IMG/VR virus record: IMGVR_UViG_3300025110_000002
Span: 1-64,000 of that record
Reading direction: 5' to 3' (one strand)
DNA: 64,000 nt
From: a virus
The first letter of the stretch is position 1. Each line of letters begins with the position of its first letter. This document shows, piece after piece, positions 30,797 through 38,342 of this stretch. Below the pieces are notes generated by a model that saw nothing but the letters and a program-made list of their open reading frames with translations, ran no database searches and had not been told where the DNA came from. A program made the translations under genes and the position numbers.

Positions 30797-32343
30797 TGTT
30801 CTCTCACATTTGCGATTACACAATTAGCTGACATTATAGTTGTGGCAACTGAAGTGGCATTTTTTAAGGCTGTTTTTGTGACAAGCACTGGATCAATAAT
30901 ACCCTCCTTAACTAAATCACAAGATTTACCAGTAACTACATTTATCCCTTTACCTTCTTCGTGATATGGGCCATATTTTATACTTGCGTTTTCTAATATT
31001 GTTTTATAAGGAGATTTTATAGCTTTAAATAAAATTTCCTCCCCTATATTTGTAGCTTCAAAATTATCAGATGCGTTGTGCAGCGCAATACCAGCTCCTG
31101 GAACAATTCCTTCTTTAAGAGCTGCTTTAACAGCATATATTGCGTCTTCTACTCTATCTTTCTTTTCTTTTAATTCTACTTTACTATTGGCACCCACATA
31201 TATTATTCCTACTCCACCGGATAGCATTGCTTTCCTATCTGTTAATTTTTTTAATAAATAAGGATTTTTTTCTTCTTTAGCTCTTTTTTCAATTGCTTGT
31301 ATCCTTTCTTTAGTTGAATCATTTATAGCATTAGTTGTAATTACAGTATCTTTTTCATCAGTAACAACCTTAATTGCTTCTCCTAAAACAGATTCATCAA
31401 TCAAATCTAAATCATCACCTAATTCTTCATTAATTACTTTAGCCCCTGTAACAGCAGCTAAATCATCTAACATTTCTTTTCTTAAATTAGCAAAACCAGG
31501 AGGATCTATTACATTGGCTTTAATATTACCTTTTACTTTATTCATTATTAAAGCGGATAAAGGTTGTGCACCAACAGGTCCTATAATTAAAATAGATCTT
31601 TTATTTTTTATAGCATACTCTAAAACCGATTGAATTTTTCTTATAGTTTCAATTTCAGTATCTACAAGAAGAATTAAAGGATTTTCAAGAATAATTTTAT
31701 TTTTTTCTTTATCGGTTATAAAGTGTTGAGATTTTATACCAGAATCAAATTTTACACCATCTACAATTTCGACATAAGTTTGTTCATCGTCTGATTCCTC
31801 CATTAATACAACACCTTCATTACCTACTTTTTTATAGGCATCAGCGATTAAGTCGCCTAAAACTGTGTCGCTATTAGTAGAAATATTAGCCACATGCTTT
31901 AACATATTTCCTTTAACTTTTACAGCAACTTTATCAAGATATTTTATTACTTTTTTAGTAGCATTATTTATACCTTCTTTTATTAATCTTACATCATTAA
32001 TTTTGCTGTCCCAATATTCTTTTAATATGGAGTGTGCCAGTACGGTCGAAGTTGTCGTACCGTCACCGGCCTCTTTAACTGTTTGCTGTGCTGCCTCTTT
32101 TATGAGGGTTGCTCCAATATTTTCTGTGGCATCCATAAGGATTACGCTGTTTGCAACAGTAACTCCATCTTTTGTTACTATAGGTCTTCCAGTGCCGTCT
32201 TCATATATAACGCATTTACCGGAAGCGCCAAGCGTTGAAGAAACTGCTTTAGACAGCTTCTCCACACCGGCCATGACTTTTTGTTGTGCAAGATCACCAA
32301 AATGAAGATCTTTTACAATTTCACTAGGATTATTAAATTCCAT
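30793..32343 (-). CDS. groEL: GroEL-like chaperonin
   Basis: The 516-residue protein is a full three-domain chaperonin, a little shorter than the usual 540-550. It retains the ATP-binding GDGTTTSTVLA (about 88-98), the catalytic-Asp region KKDRVEDAIYA (about 393-403) and the second nucleotide motif EGIVPGAGIAL. It lacks the C-terminal Gly-Gly-Met tail of cellular GroEL and ends ANVREQ. It would fold virion proteins, plausibly the large fibres encoded on both sides, together with the phage co-chaperonin. Whether it makes double or single rings cannot be seen from sequence. Confidence 0.92.
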   Translation of the reverse strand: MEFNNPSEIVKDLHFGDLAQQKVMAGVEKLSKAVSSTLGASGKCVIYEDGTGRPIVTKDGVTVANSVILMDATENIGATLIKEAAQQTVKEAGDGTTTSTVLAHSILKEYWDSKINDVRLIKEGINNATKKVIKYLDKVAVKVKGNMLKHVANISTNSDTVLGDLIADAYKKVGNEGVVLMEESDDEQTYVEIVDGVKFDSGIKSQHFITDKEKNKIILENPLILLVDTEIETIRKIQSVLEYAIKNKRSILIIGPVGAQPLSALIMNKVKGNIKANVIDPPGFANLRKEMLDDLAAVTGAKVINEELGDDLDLIDESVLGEAIKVVTDEKDTVITTNAINDSTKERIQAIEKRAKEEKNPYLLKKLTDRKAMLSGGVGIIYVGANSKVELKEKKDRVEDAIYAVKAALKEGIVPGAGIALHNASDNFEATNIGEEILFKAIKSPYKTILENASIKYGPYHEEGKGINVVTGKSCDLVKEGIIDPVLVTKTALKNATSVATTIMSANCVIANVREQ

Positions 32344-32365
32344 TAGATTTGATTTTTATTATTTA

Positions 32366-32650
32366 TTATTTAAATGTTTTCACTACAATAGGTCCTTCTG
32401 ATAATTTAAGTTTTCTTTTATAGTGTTCAATTGAAGAATCGATAGCTTTTTCTGCACCATCTATTGTTTCCCTTCTGGTAACTCCATTCCAAGAATCATT
32501 ATTTTTAAATTCTGTTTGATAGTATCCATTAGGTAATTCTGTTATTCTCCAGTTGCTTTTTTCAGCATAATTTTTCCAAAGCTCTTTGGTTTCTTCGGAT
32601 AATTGTGGTTCTGAAGTCCATGTATTGGACTTGTAATAAAAATAGGTCAT
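32366..32650 (-). CDS. Hypothetical protein downstream of the short S74 fibre
   Basis: The 94-residue protein has YYKSNTWTSEPQLSEETKEL, then WRITELPNGYYQTEFKNNDSW and a C-terminal helix with GAEKAIDSSIEHYKRKL. The WRITELPNGYYQTE pattern looks like a small alpha/beta domain. It follows the fibre gene with a 37-base gap, so it may be a fibre-assembly or chaperone partner. No family recognised. Confidence 0.5.
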   Translation of the reverse strand: MTYFYYKSNTWTSEPQLSEETKELWKNYAEKSNWRITELPNGYYQTEFKNNDSWNGVTRRETIDGAEKAIDSSIEHYKRKLKLSEGPIVVKTFK

Positions 32651-32687
32651 AATTAAGGTTTTTTGGTTAAAAAAAAATTTTCTGCAT

Positions 32688-34916
32688 TTATCCCTGCAGT
32701 TGGGATTTTAGGTCATCTATTTGGGTTTGTTGTTCTTTTACTGTTTCAATCAGCAGCCCAATTATACCATTATAATCAACTGCTAAGTGTGAAGATTCGT
32801 CTTCTAAATCGTTTACTTTAGAAACGAGCGAAGGCATAACACCATCCACGTCTTGTGCTATAACACCCCCGCTTTGTTTACCGTTTCTTTTCCAATCAAA
32901 GGTAACCCCGTTTAGTTGTTTAACTTTTTCAATTGGGTTATCAATATTTTTAATATTTTCTTTTAAATTTTCGTCAGATGCTATTGTCGTTGAAAAAGCA
33001 ACAACATCTCCATCAACTTGCAAATCCCCATCAGCTTCCAGCCTCATTTCATTATTACTATTAACAAAGAAATCAATTTTAGTATTATCTGTTGGCCAAG
33101 ATGTATATGTGTTGGCTTGTCCTCCTTTTGTTATAGTTCCAAGTTGTGTATCACCCACACAATCATTAGCTAATTTAGCAGAAGTTACCGCATTTGCAGC
33201 AATTTTAGCTGTTGTAACGTTATTATCTAAAATTTTTACTGTTGTAACCGCATTGCTAGCTATTTTAGTATCAGTTATAGCAGAATTCACTATTTGAGAA
33301 GTTCCTGCAGCATTATCAGCTAAAAGTGCATTTGTAATTGCATCATCAGCTATAAGTGCAGTTGTTATTGCATCATCTGCAATCATTGCAGTTACTATAA
33401 TATCATTGACAAGATGGTTTGCATCCAGGGCCCTAAATTCTAATGCATTTCCTGCAGCGTTAACAGTTAATATTTGATGAGCACTACCTATAGAGCCAGG
33501 TGTGTCATTAAGTGCTGTAAATGTAGTAGAACCTACTTGATCAGTATCAATCCATTTTAATCCTTTGTGAGCTGTACTTCCTTGATTGTTTACATCTACC
33601 GCTAAAACTTTACCAGATGTACCTGTATTTACTGTTGTAAAATGATTGACATTGGCAACTTTAAAATCTTGAAATTGTAAAGCATTTGTTCCAGCATTTA
33701 CCGCAAGCATTTGTCCAGCTGACCCAAAAGAACTGGGAGTATCAGACATTGCTATAAAAGTACTAGCACCTGATCCTGCTGTAGTCCAAACTAATGCTCC
33801 ACTACTATTTAAAGAAAGCACTTGTCCATTTGTACCAACAGATGGCGATAATTTTGCAGCAGTTACTGCACTGTTTGAAATATTAGAAGTACCAACAGCA
33901 CTGAGTGTTGCTAGCGAGCCCGCATCTGTAATATGAGACATTACATGCGTATGATTTGCTTTAGCTACCCTCGCCGCATTTCTATCTGTGGTAGATGTTT
34001 GCAAATCTGCAAATGCAGAACTACCGAAAGTGAACGTAGGGTCTGTTCCTGAAAACCCGCCACCTAAATCAAAAGTAAGTGTATTACTATTTTGTGTAAC
34101 AGCCGATAAATAATAATTAGCTGTTGAGTTGGCGGCCCATGAGAATCCATCAGCACCATCTGAAACTAAAGCATGTCCTGAAGTGGGTGAATTTGAAATT
34201 TTTAATTTTTCTTCTGTTATAGCTCCTTCAGCAACCTTAAGTGTTGTTATTGAGTCGTTAACTATTTCATTTGTATCAACTTCACTTTTCCATGCCAATG
34301 TGCCTAAAGCCGTTGTGTCTATATCGCTAATCGATAATCCCGATGCTAGTTGTGTTTTAATAGATGCAACACTTTCAAATGCAGCCGATCCAAATGTAAA
34401 AGCTTGATTTGCGGCCCCATTTACTGAAAATGTTAATACATTACCATCTCTTGTTATACCATTTAAATAAAAGTTTGTATCGGATAGGTTTGCAGCATTT
34501 ACCCATGAAAATGAACCATCCCCATCGGATTGTAATAATTGTCCTGATGTACCATTACCTGAAACATTTAAATAATATGCGGTAATATCATTTTCTGATA
34601 CAACCGCAGCGGTATTAAAAGTTTTATCTGATGCCATAAAGGCACTAGAAGCTGAAAAAGCTGCTGTACCTAGTGTTAATTCTTGATTATCTGTACCATT
34701 TACATTAAAAGTGACTACACCTGTTGTAGAATTTACTGTTATAGCACTTAAATAATAATTTGTATCTACAACACCTCCTGAAGATAAAGATATAAAGTCT
34801 ATTAAAGAGCCTACAGAAAAATTTCTTGTAACATTTGTGTTCTCAGCGTCCGATCCTATAAGAATGTCGTCCCTGGACAGCACTAAATCTCTGTCATATG
34901 TAGATATTCTAGCCAT
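32688..34916 (-). CDS. Tail fibre with C-terminal S74 intramolecular chaperone (short paralogue)
   Basis: The 742-residue fibre starts MARISTYDRDLVLSRDDILI, then VTRNFSVGSLIDF, paralogous to the 1624-residue fibre. The body is made of beta repeats (DTNxYLSxxTxxxxTxTF and ADDAITTALIADDAITNALL-type collagen-like or beta-helix turns near 500-590). The C-terminus is a peptidase S74 module: Ser647 and Lys652 in SDENLKENI with the family Ser-x4-Lys spacing, GVTFDWKRNGKQSGGVIAQD, then a final coiled coil. Auto-cleavage should remove about 95 residues. It is the first large gene of the late operon after the small basic genes. Confidence 0.9.
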   Translation of the reverse strand: MARISTYDRDLVLSRDDILIGSDAENTNVTRNFSVGSLIDFISLSSGGVVDTNYYLSAITVNSTTGVVTFNVNGTDNQELTLGTAAFSASSAFMASDKTFNTAAVVSENDITAYYLNVSGNGTSGQLLQSDGDGSFSWVNAANLSDTNFYLNGITRDGNVLTFSVNGAANQAFTFGSAAFESVASIKTQLASGLSISDIDTTALGTLAWKSEVDTNEIVNDSITTLKVAEGAITEEKLKISNSPTSGHALVSDGADGFSWAANSTANYYLSAVTQNSNTLTFDLGGGFSGTDPTFTFGSSAFADLQTSTTDRNAARVAKANHTHVMSHITDAGSLATLSAVGTSNISNSAVTAAKLSPSVGTNGQVLSLNSSGALVWTTAGSGASTFIAMSDTPSSFGSAGQMLAVNAGTNALQFQDFKVANVNHFTTVNTGTSGKVLAVDVNNQGSTAHKGLKWIDTDQVGSTTFTALNDTPGSIGSAHQILTVNAAGNALEFRALDANHLVNDIIVTAMIADDAITTALIADDAITNALLADNAAGTSQIVNSAITDTKIASNAVTTVKILDNNVTTAKIAANAVTSAKLANDCVGDTQLGTITKGGQANTYTSWPTDNTKIDFFVNSNNEMRLEADGDLQVDGDVVAFSTTIASDENLKENIKNIDNPIEKVKQLNGVTFDWKRNGKQSGGVIAQDVDGVMPSLVSKVNDLEDESSHLAVDYNGIIGLLIETVKEQQTQIDDLKSQLQG

Positions 34917-35272
34917 TATTTTTTAGTTTTAATAAGTGAAGTGACGGGTTTCATTTGAAGAGGAGTTTCCATTGAACTAATAAATTCATCGGTTTTTTGC
35001 GCATCAACATTAGCCTTTTTCTTTCTTTCTTCTTGCAAAGCTTTATATTTCCCAGACAAATCCATTTTTTCTGTAACTACTCTATCTTGGCCTTCATTAT
35101 CAAGCCCAACGCCCATTCTTATAAATTCTTTAGTTCTTTGCTTTCTATTAGCTAATTTTTCTTTTATAAGAGCTTTAGCCTCTGGGGAATCGTCACCAAG
35201 TTTACGTCTAGCTTTTCGCGCAAGTCTAGCGTCTTGACGTTCTATTTGAGTTTTCCTTTCTTTTTTTGCCAT
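34916..35272 (-). CDS. Basic coiled-coil late protein with C-terminal PLQMKPVTS motif
   Basis: The 118-residue protein begins MAKKERKTQIERQDARLARK, is mostly helical and Lys/Arg-rich, and ends with TPLQMKPVTSLIKTKK (about 103-118). The same type of ending (PLKMRPITS) occurs in the neighbouring 184-residue protein, and a related start (PFKMTPKS) in the 103-residue one. This suggests a shared binding or packaging signal. The stop overlaps the fibre start. Likely an internal or DNA-associated virion protein; not proven. Confidence 0.6.
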   Translation of the reverse strand: MAKKERKTQIERQDARLARKARRKLGDDSPEAKALIKEKLANRKQRTKEFIRMGVGLDNEGQDRVVTEKMDLSGKYKALQEERKKKANVDAQKTDEFISSMETPLQMKPVTSLIKTKK

Positions 35273-35279
35273 GAGTATT

Positions 35280-35834
35280 TTATCTTCTGACCCTTGAAGT
35301 AATGGGTCTCATTTTTAAAGGTGCAGTTTCTTTTTCCTTAAGTTTTGGAGCTGTACCCTCTGCGCTGGGCTTCCCAGCTGTAGTTTTTTCTCTAGGTTTA
35401 ACTCTTTCAAGACCCGACAGATCAGCTTTTGGTTTAGCTGAAGTTAATCTTTTTTTCTTAATTTCTGAAACAGAACCTTCTACTACGACTTTAGAGCCGT
35501 CTTTTAATGTTCTTTTCATGGTTCTTCCATCTGGGCCTGTTTTAGTCCCTGCAATTGTAGAGCCATACATAGCACCTTCGCCACCGGTACCTTTCATTTT
35601 AACATAGGTTTTTGTTCCTATTCTTCCAGCCCCTTCTCTCTTTGCCATTGTGCTTTGTTTTCTAGCTTCATCAAAATCTTTATTTTCTAATGATTTTTTT
35701 AGTTTTGCTGCTCTTGAAGCACTCCTGCCTTTTTCAACAGTTTTTGTAGTAATAACATTTTTACCACCTCTTTTTCTTTTTTTTTCTTTTGTACTGGTGT
35801 CTAGTACAACATCCCCGTATTTATTTTTTGGCAT
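35280..35834 (-). CDS. Basic late protein with C-terminal PLKMRPITS motif
   Basis: The 184-residue protein is rich in Lys, Arg, Gly and Thr and looks mostly unstructured. A short helix (RAAKLKKSLENKDFDEARKQ, about 41-60) and a Gly-rich beta patch (GTGGEGAMYGSTIAGTKTG) are visible. It ends APLKMRPITSRVRR (171-184). A seven-base gap separates it from the 118-residue gene with the same kind of ending. Nucleoprotein-like or scaffold-tethered roles are conceivable. No enzyme motif. Confidence 0.55.
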   Translation of the reverse strand: MPKNKYGDVVLDTSTKEKKRKRGGKNVITTKTVEKGRSASRAAKLKKSLENKDFDEARKQSTMAKREGAGRIGTKTYVKMKGTGGEGAMYGSTIAGTKTGPDGRTMKRTLKDGSKVVVEGSVSEIKKKRLTSAKPKADLSGLERVKPREKTTAGKPSAEGTAPKLKEKETAPLKMRPITSRVRR

Positions 35835-35836
35835 GA

Positions 35837-36076
35837 TTATGTATTTTTTGTGTTATTAATGGATTTTGTTGCGCTTCTGTTTGTTTTTACACTAACAAAC
35901 CGGTTTCTATTGTGATCATAGTCCATGCCGTCTAAATTTTTACCGGCTTTAAGGGCTTTTCGTCGCAACTTTTGATTTTCTGCTTTCATTGCTCGACGCC
36001 GCGGAGTCATCGCGGTCTTTTTATCTCGCAGTGCTTTACGGCGTTTTGCATATATTGAAAGAGCTTGTTTAGACAT
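35837..36076 (-). CDS. Small Arg/Lys-rich protein
   Basis: The 79-residue product is a basic helix (IYAKRRKALRDKKTAMTPRR, then KAENQKLRRKALKAG) followed by DGMDYDHNRNRFVSVKTNR. The NLDGMDYDHNRNRF element resembles the conserved end of small late proteins in marine phages. It lies between two other basic genes with overlapping ATG/stop on its upstream side, so it is co-translated. DNA binding is likely from charge; nothing more can be said. Confidence 0.55.
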   Translation of the reverse strand: MSKQALSIYAKRRKALRDKKTAMTPRRRAMKAENQKLRRKALKAGKNLDGMDYDHNRNRFVSVKTNRSATKSINNTKNT

Positions 36077-36387
36077 TAGTCCATACCTAGTTTACCTTTT
36101 ATGTACTTTTTAGCTTTATTGTAAGCTTTAGGTATTTCTACAGCTAAATCAGTGGCACCCCTTTGTTTACCAACGTTTGCTTTAATTTTTCCACCAGCAA
36201 ATTTTCTTTGTCCTGCGCTTGCTTGCATTCCAGATCCTGCTTTTCCAACAGATAGTCTGTCTCTTCTTTCAGCATCTGTTTCTTTACCTTTAGTTTCTTT
36301 CTTTTTTTGTGTAGTTTGCTTGATAGGAGAACCTTTCCAAGCCTTCATTACTCCAGATTTGGGAGTCATTTTAAATGGTGAGCTCAT
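36076..36387 (-). CDS. First gene of the late operon: basic protein with N-terminal PFKMTPKS motif
   Basis: The 103-residue protein starts MSSPFKMTPKSGVMKAWKGS, is strongly basic, and ends with a helix KAYNKAKKYIKGKLG. The SPFKMxPKS opening is common in small proteins at the head of marine phage late operons. It is the gene nearest the divergent control region (36388-36843) and probably marks the start of late transcription. Together with the next three genes it forms a run of four basic proteins. Confidence 0.6.
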   Translation of the reverse strand: MSSPFKMTPKSGVMKAWKGSPIKQTTQKKKETKGKETDAERRDRLSVGKAGSGMQASAGQRKFAGGKIKANVGKQRGATDLAVEIPKAYNKAKKYIKGKLGMD

Positions 36388-36411
36388 TGTTTTATATTTT
36401 TAAAGTTTAAC

Positions 36412-36421
36412 ATACATGTAT
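36412..36421. repeat. Perfect palindrome ATACATGTAT
   Basis: A 10-base self-complementary site about 25 bases 5' of the first late gene. Its position fits an operator for late transcription. It could also occur by chance in AT-rich DNA. Confidence 0.35.
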
Positions 36422-36614
36422 ACAGTCTATTATTACGCGTTTAATTCATTTTTTATATTTAGAGTAAAAACCTACTATATATTATATTATAGTGCAATTT
36501 TTCTAAAAAGGGACAGTTTTATGAAAATAGTGACGTTTGCCTGCTATTATTATATATATAACTACCTTTTGTCACACTGCTTCAAAAAATTTTATTAGAT
36601 ATAATGAGGTGAAA

Positions 36615-36650
36615 TGTAACGCCTAACGTATTGGGTACCAGCCCGTTACA
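36615..36650. repeat. Inverted repeat TGTAACG...CGTTACA
   Basis: Perfect 7-base arms (36615-36621 and 36644-36650) flank a 22-base core that contains the palindrome GGTACC. The core is the richest in G+C of the control region. It may be an operator, a cruciform at an origin, or an RNA hairpin. Confidence 0.5.
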
Positions 36651-36693
36651 GAAAACCCTTTTTCCGAACCCACCCCCCTAAGTTACTGATTGT

Positions 36694-36703
36694 CAACTAG
36701 TTG
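36694..36703. repeat. Perfect palindrome CAACTAGTTG
   Basis: A 10-base self-complementary site located 26 bases upstream of the first ATACGA-n8-GGATAATA element. The place fits a repressor or activator operator for the early promoter. Confidence 0.4.
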
Positions 36704-36728
36704 GTTTTACCTTTTCCGTACTTGTTTT

Positions 36729-36762
36729 GTACACACTAAATACGAAACTAATCGGATAATAT
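36729..36762 (+). promoter_or_regulatory. Class A element, copy 1
   Basis: Reads GTACACACTAAATACGA, then 8 bases, then GGATAATAT. The first G and the first G of GGATAATA are 25 bases apart, as in all five copies. No gene starts between this copy and copy 2, so they form a tandem pair at the head of the early operon. Promoter-like. Confidence 0.6.
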
Positions 36763-36794
36763 AAATAAAAAACCTCCCGTTCGTTTTAGCTTTT

Positions 36795-36805
36795 GTGTAT
36801 AGCAA
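36795..36805 (-). promoter_or_regulatory. Class B element (GCTATACAC), inverted copy
   Basis: The minus strand reads TTGCTATACAC followed by AAAAGC. It is the only copy in the control region and points toward the late operon. It lies two bases from class A copy 2. Confidence 0.5.
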
Positions 36806-36807
36806 AT

Positions 36808-36841
36808 GTACACACCAAATACGAATCCTTTCGGATAATAA
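36808..36841 (+). promoter_or_regulatory. Class A element, copy 2
   Basis: Reads GTACACACCAAATACGA, 8 bases, GGATAATAA, with the ATG of the first early gene three bases later (36844). If GGATAATA is a -10-like box, the transcript would be almost leaderless. Confidence 0.6.
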
Positions 36842-36843
36842 AT

Positions 36844-37011
36844 ATGAATGATAAAAATATAATTATGTATAATATAAATAAACACACAATAAAAAATATA
36901 ATAAGTCAAGAGTTATTAATGTTACATTCTAAAGATTTTAATTATCACGGTACGAAAACTCAAATAAAAAACATGAAAGATATTTATGAATATATTTTAT
37001 GTACACACTAA
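36844..37011 (+). CDS. First early small protein (unknown)
   Basis: A 55-residue protein, MNDKNIIMYNINKHTIKNII and onward, helical and basic. I start at the ATG just after class A copy 2; a longer TTG frame would run through the repeat itself. Its last codons (Cys-Thr-His-stop) are formed by class A copy 3, so the regulatory element overlaps the gene end. No function recognised. Confidence 0.5.
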   Translation: MNDKNIIMYNINKHTIKNIISQELLMLHSKDFNYHGTKTQIKNMKDIYEYILCTH

Positions 37012-37034
37012 ATACGAGTTGATTTGGATAATAT
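37001..37034 (+). promoter_or_regulatory. Class A element, copy 3
   Basis: Reads GTACACACTAAATACGA, 8 bases, GGATAATAT. It contains the stop codon of the preceding gene (37009-37011) and lies 25 bases before the next plausible ATG (37059). Confidence 0.6.
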
Positions 37035-37058
37035 ATATGAACTTAAAATAATAATACT

Positions 37059-37199
37059 ATGACTATTAAAATTTATGACCAAGACACTAATAATTATATA
37101 GATGAAATATATCTAACTAATATTAATAATAAAAAAGAGATAGAACAAAATATAGAAGAATACTATAATTTAAATAAAATATATTATTCAATAGTTTAA
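37059..37199 (+). CDS. Tiny early protein (unknown)
   Basis: A 46-residue acidic protein, MTIKIYDQDTNNYIDEIYLT then a Glu/Asn-rich helix ending IYYSIV. It follows class A copy 3. The opening strand-turn-strand pattern looks like a folded domain. Function unknown. Confidence 0.5.
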   Translation: MTIKIYDQDTNNYIDEIYLTNINNKKEIEQNIEEYYNLNKIYYSIV

Positions 37200-37255
37200 G
37201 ACCTCGACCAATACCTAACTAATAAAATATAATAATAAACAAAATACATACTTTT

Positions 37256-37432
37256 ATGGATATTAAATTAATAAGAAGAATAGAAAGACAAAATAAAAAC
37301 ACAAATAAGAAAATGACAATGTATAGTCTTGGACAAAAGAGTGTTACACGAATAAGTTTTAGTAAAAATGCCTTATGGAATTATTTAGATTATACTAAAG
37401 AATATTATGCACATACAAGATTACATACCTAA
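37256..37432 (+). CDS. Tiny basic early protein (unknown)
   Basis: A 58-residue protein, MDIKLIRRIERQNKNTNKKM, then ALWNYLDYTKEYYAHTRLHT. The stop lies inside class A copy 4, repeating the arrangement seen at copies 3 and 5. The C-terminal aromatic helix may be a protein contact. Function unknown. Confidence 0.5.
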   Translation: MDIKLIRRIERQNKNTNKKMTMYSLGQKSVTRISFSKNALWNYLDYTKEYYAHTRLHT

Positions 37433-37454
37433 TACGACTAAAATTGGATAATAT
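37421..37454 (+). promoter_or_regulatory. Class A element, copy 4
   Basis: Reads TTACATACCTAATACGA, 8 bases, GGATAATAT. It is the most diverged copy but keeps the 25-base spacing. It contains the stop codon of the preceding gene, and a gene starts 23 bases after it. Confidence 0.55.
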
Positions 37455-37477
37455 AATTGAATATAAATAATAATAAA

Positions 37478-37609
37478 ATGACAAAACTACATAAAATAAT
37501 AAACAGTTACAAAAATAATAATATGAACAAAATTAGATTAAGTTATAATTTAAAGAACTATTATAATTTAACTGAAGAAGAAAGACTAACTATAGTAAAA
37601 AATATTTAA
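37478..37609 (+). CDS. Tiny early protein (unknown)
   Basis: A 43-residue Asn/Lys-rich protein, MTKLHKIINSYKNNNMNKIR, ending LTEEERLTIVKNI. It is placed between class A copy 4 and the next gene, whose ATG starts one base after its stop. Function unknown. Confidence 0.45.
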   Translation: MTKLHKIINSYKNNNMNKIRLSYNLKNYYNLTEEERLTIVKNI

Positions 37610-37610
37610 A

Positions 37611-37820
37611 ATGACCAATAGAGAAATAATTAGAAAAAATTTAATGTTAACAAACAATATTATGGGCAAAAGATTTAGAATAGAATTAGGAATATTTCTA
37701 CACGAATATTCAAAGAATTTATGGGACTGTGATGGTTTTGATTTATTACCTGAACAGAATAAAGAATGGATACGAAATAGTGTCTTAAACGAAATGGATA
37801 AACAATTAAGATTAAAATAA
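37611..37820 (+). CDS. Small early protein (unknown)
   Basis: A 69-residue helical protein, with MGKRFRIELGIFLHEYSKNL (about 18-37) and WDCDGFDLLPEQNKEWIRN. The two-helix plan with a conserved-looking WxCDGFDLLPxxNKEWI suggests a real folded protein. It is flanked by short spacers in a run of small genes. Function unknown. Confidence 0.55.
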   Translation: MTNREIIRKNLMLTNNIMGKRFRIELGIFLHEYSKNLWDCDGFDLLPEQNKEWIRNSVLNEMDKQLRLK

Positions 37821-37826
37821 TATAAA

Positions 37827-38024
37827 ATGAGCAACGCATATAATATAGGCAGAATTTTAGGACTAGTAAGAACTTTAGAAACAGACTTACATTTAATAGA
37901 AAACCTTTGTATAAATGAAGAATCTATGGAATATAGAGAAAAGACTGGAAAAAGATTAGTTAAAGAAGCTAATGAAAGACTAAGTGAAATATATAAAATC
38001 GCGGACGAATTAGAATTAATTTAA
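37827..38024 (+). CDS. Small helical early protein (unknown)
   Basis: A 65-residue protein of two or three amphipathic helices (YNIGRILGLVRTLETDLHLI, then REKTGKRLVKEANERLSEIY). It ends immediately before a class B element. Function unknown; protein-protein contacts, as in anti-host factors, are possible. Confidence 0.55.
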   Translation: MSNAYNIGRILGLVRTLETDLHLIENLCINEESMEYREKTGKRLVKEANERLSEIYKIADELELI

Positions 38025-38035
38025 ATGCTATACAC
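38025..38035 (+). promoter_or_regulatory. Class B element (GCTATACAC)
   Basis: Reads ATGCTATACACA followed by ATGG and then AAAAT. It lies between a stop codon and the likely start at 38037, and could also be read as four extra N-terminal codons (Met-Leu-Tyr-Thr). Confidence 0.45.
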
Positions 38036-38036
38036 A

Positions 38037-38342
38037 ATGGAAAATAATAATAAATATGAGGGGTGGACAAATTATGCCACATGGAGAATAAACCTAGAAT
38101 TATTAGGAGATTATGATTGGGCTAATGAAGTTTTAGAAAGTGATAATGAAAGCTGGAGACCAGATGTTGACTATTTAAAAGATTTAGTTGAAAACTGGGT
38201 TTTTGAGAATCATACAGGAAGTTTAGGCTTGGTTGAAGATTATGCGAGAGCTTTTGTTGATCAAGTAAATTACTATGAAATATTAGAACATATTTTAGAA
38301 GATATAGACAATGAATTAAAAGCAAGAGGAGATGAAAGTTGA
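38037..38342 (+). CDS. Conserved small phage protein (WTNYATWR family)
   Basis: The product (101 residues from ATG 38037; 105 if the class B element is read as coding from 38025) has the signature YEGWTNYATWRINLELLGD near its start. I recognise this as a widespread small phage-protein family of unknown function. It continues with WVFENHTGSLGLVEDYARAF and an acidic helical end. It is strongly acidic, unlike its basic neighbours. The stop overlaps the next gene. Function is not known; acidic DNA-mimic roles are conceivable but unsupported. Confidence 0.7.
   Translation: MENNNKYEGWTNYATWRINLELLGDYDWANEVLESDNESWRPDVDYLKDLVENWVFENHTGSLGLVEDYARAFVDQVNYYEILEHILEDIDNELKARGDES

Larger units (their letters stand above)
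36388..36843. promoter_or_regulatory. Divergent early/late control region without convincing genes
   Basis: This 456-base gap separates the leftward late genes from the rightward early genes. It contains palindrome ATACATGTAT (36412-36421) close to the late start, an inverted repeat TGTAACG/CGTTACA (36615-36650), palindrome CAACTAGTTG (36694-36703), two copies of the ATACGA-n8-GGATAATA element (36729 and 36808), and an inverted copy of the GCTATACAC element (36795-36805). A C-rich block CCCACCCCCCTAAG sits at about 36669-36682. A 60-codon Tyr/Phe-rich open frame at 36416-36598 looks like chance. Two-way promoters and perhaps an origin are plausible. Confidence 0.6.

Noticed and set aside
36416-36598. 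A 60-codon plus-strand frame in the control region
   Set aside because: Tyr/Phe-rich composition typical of random AT-rich DNA, no leader, and it lies where divergent promoters are expected.
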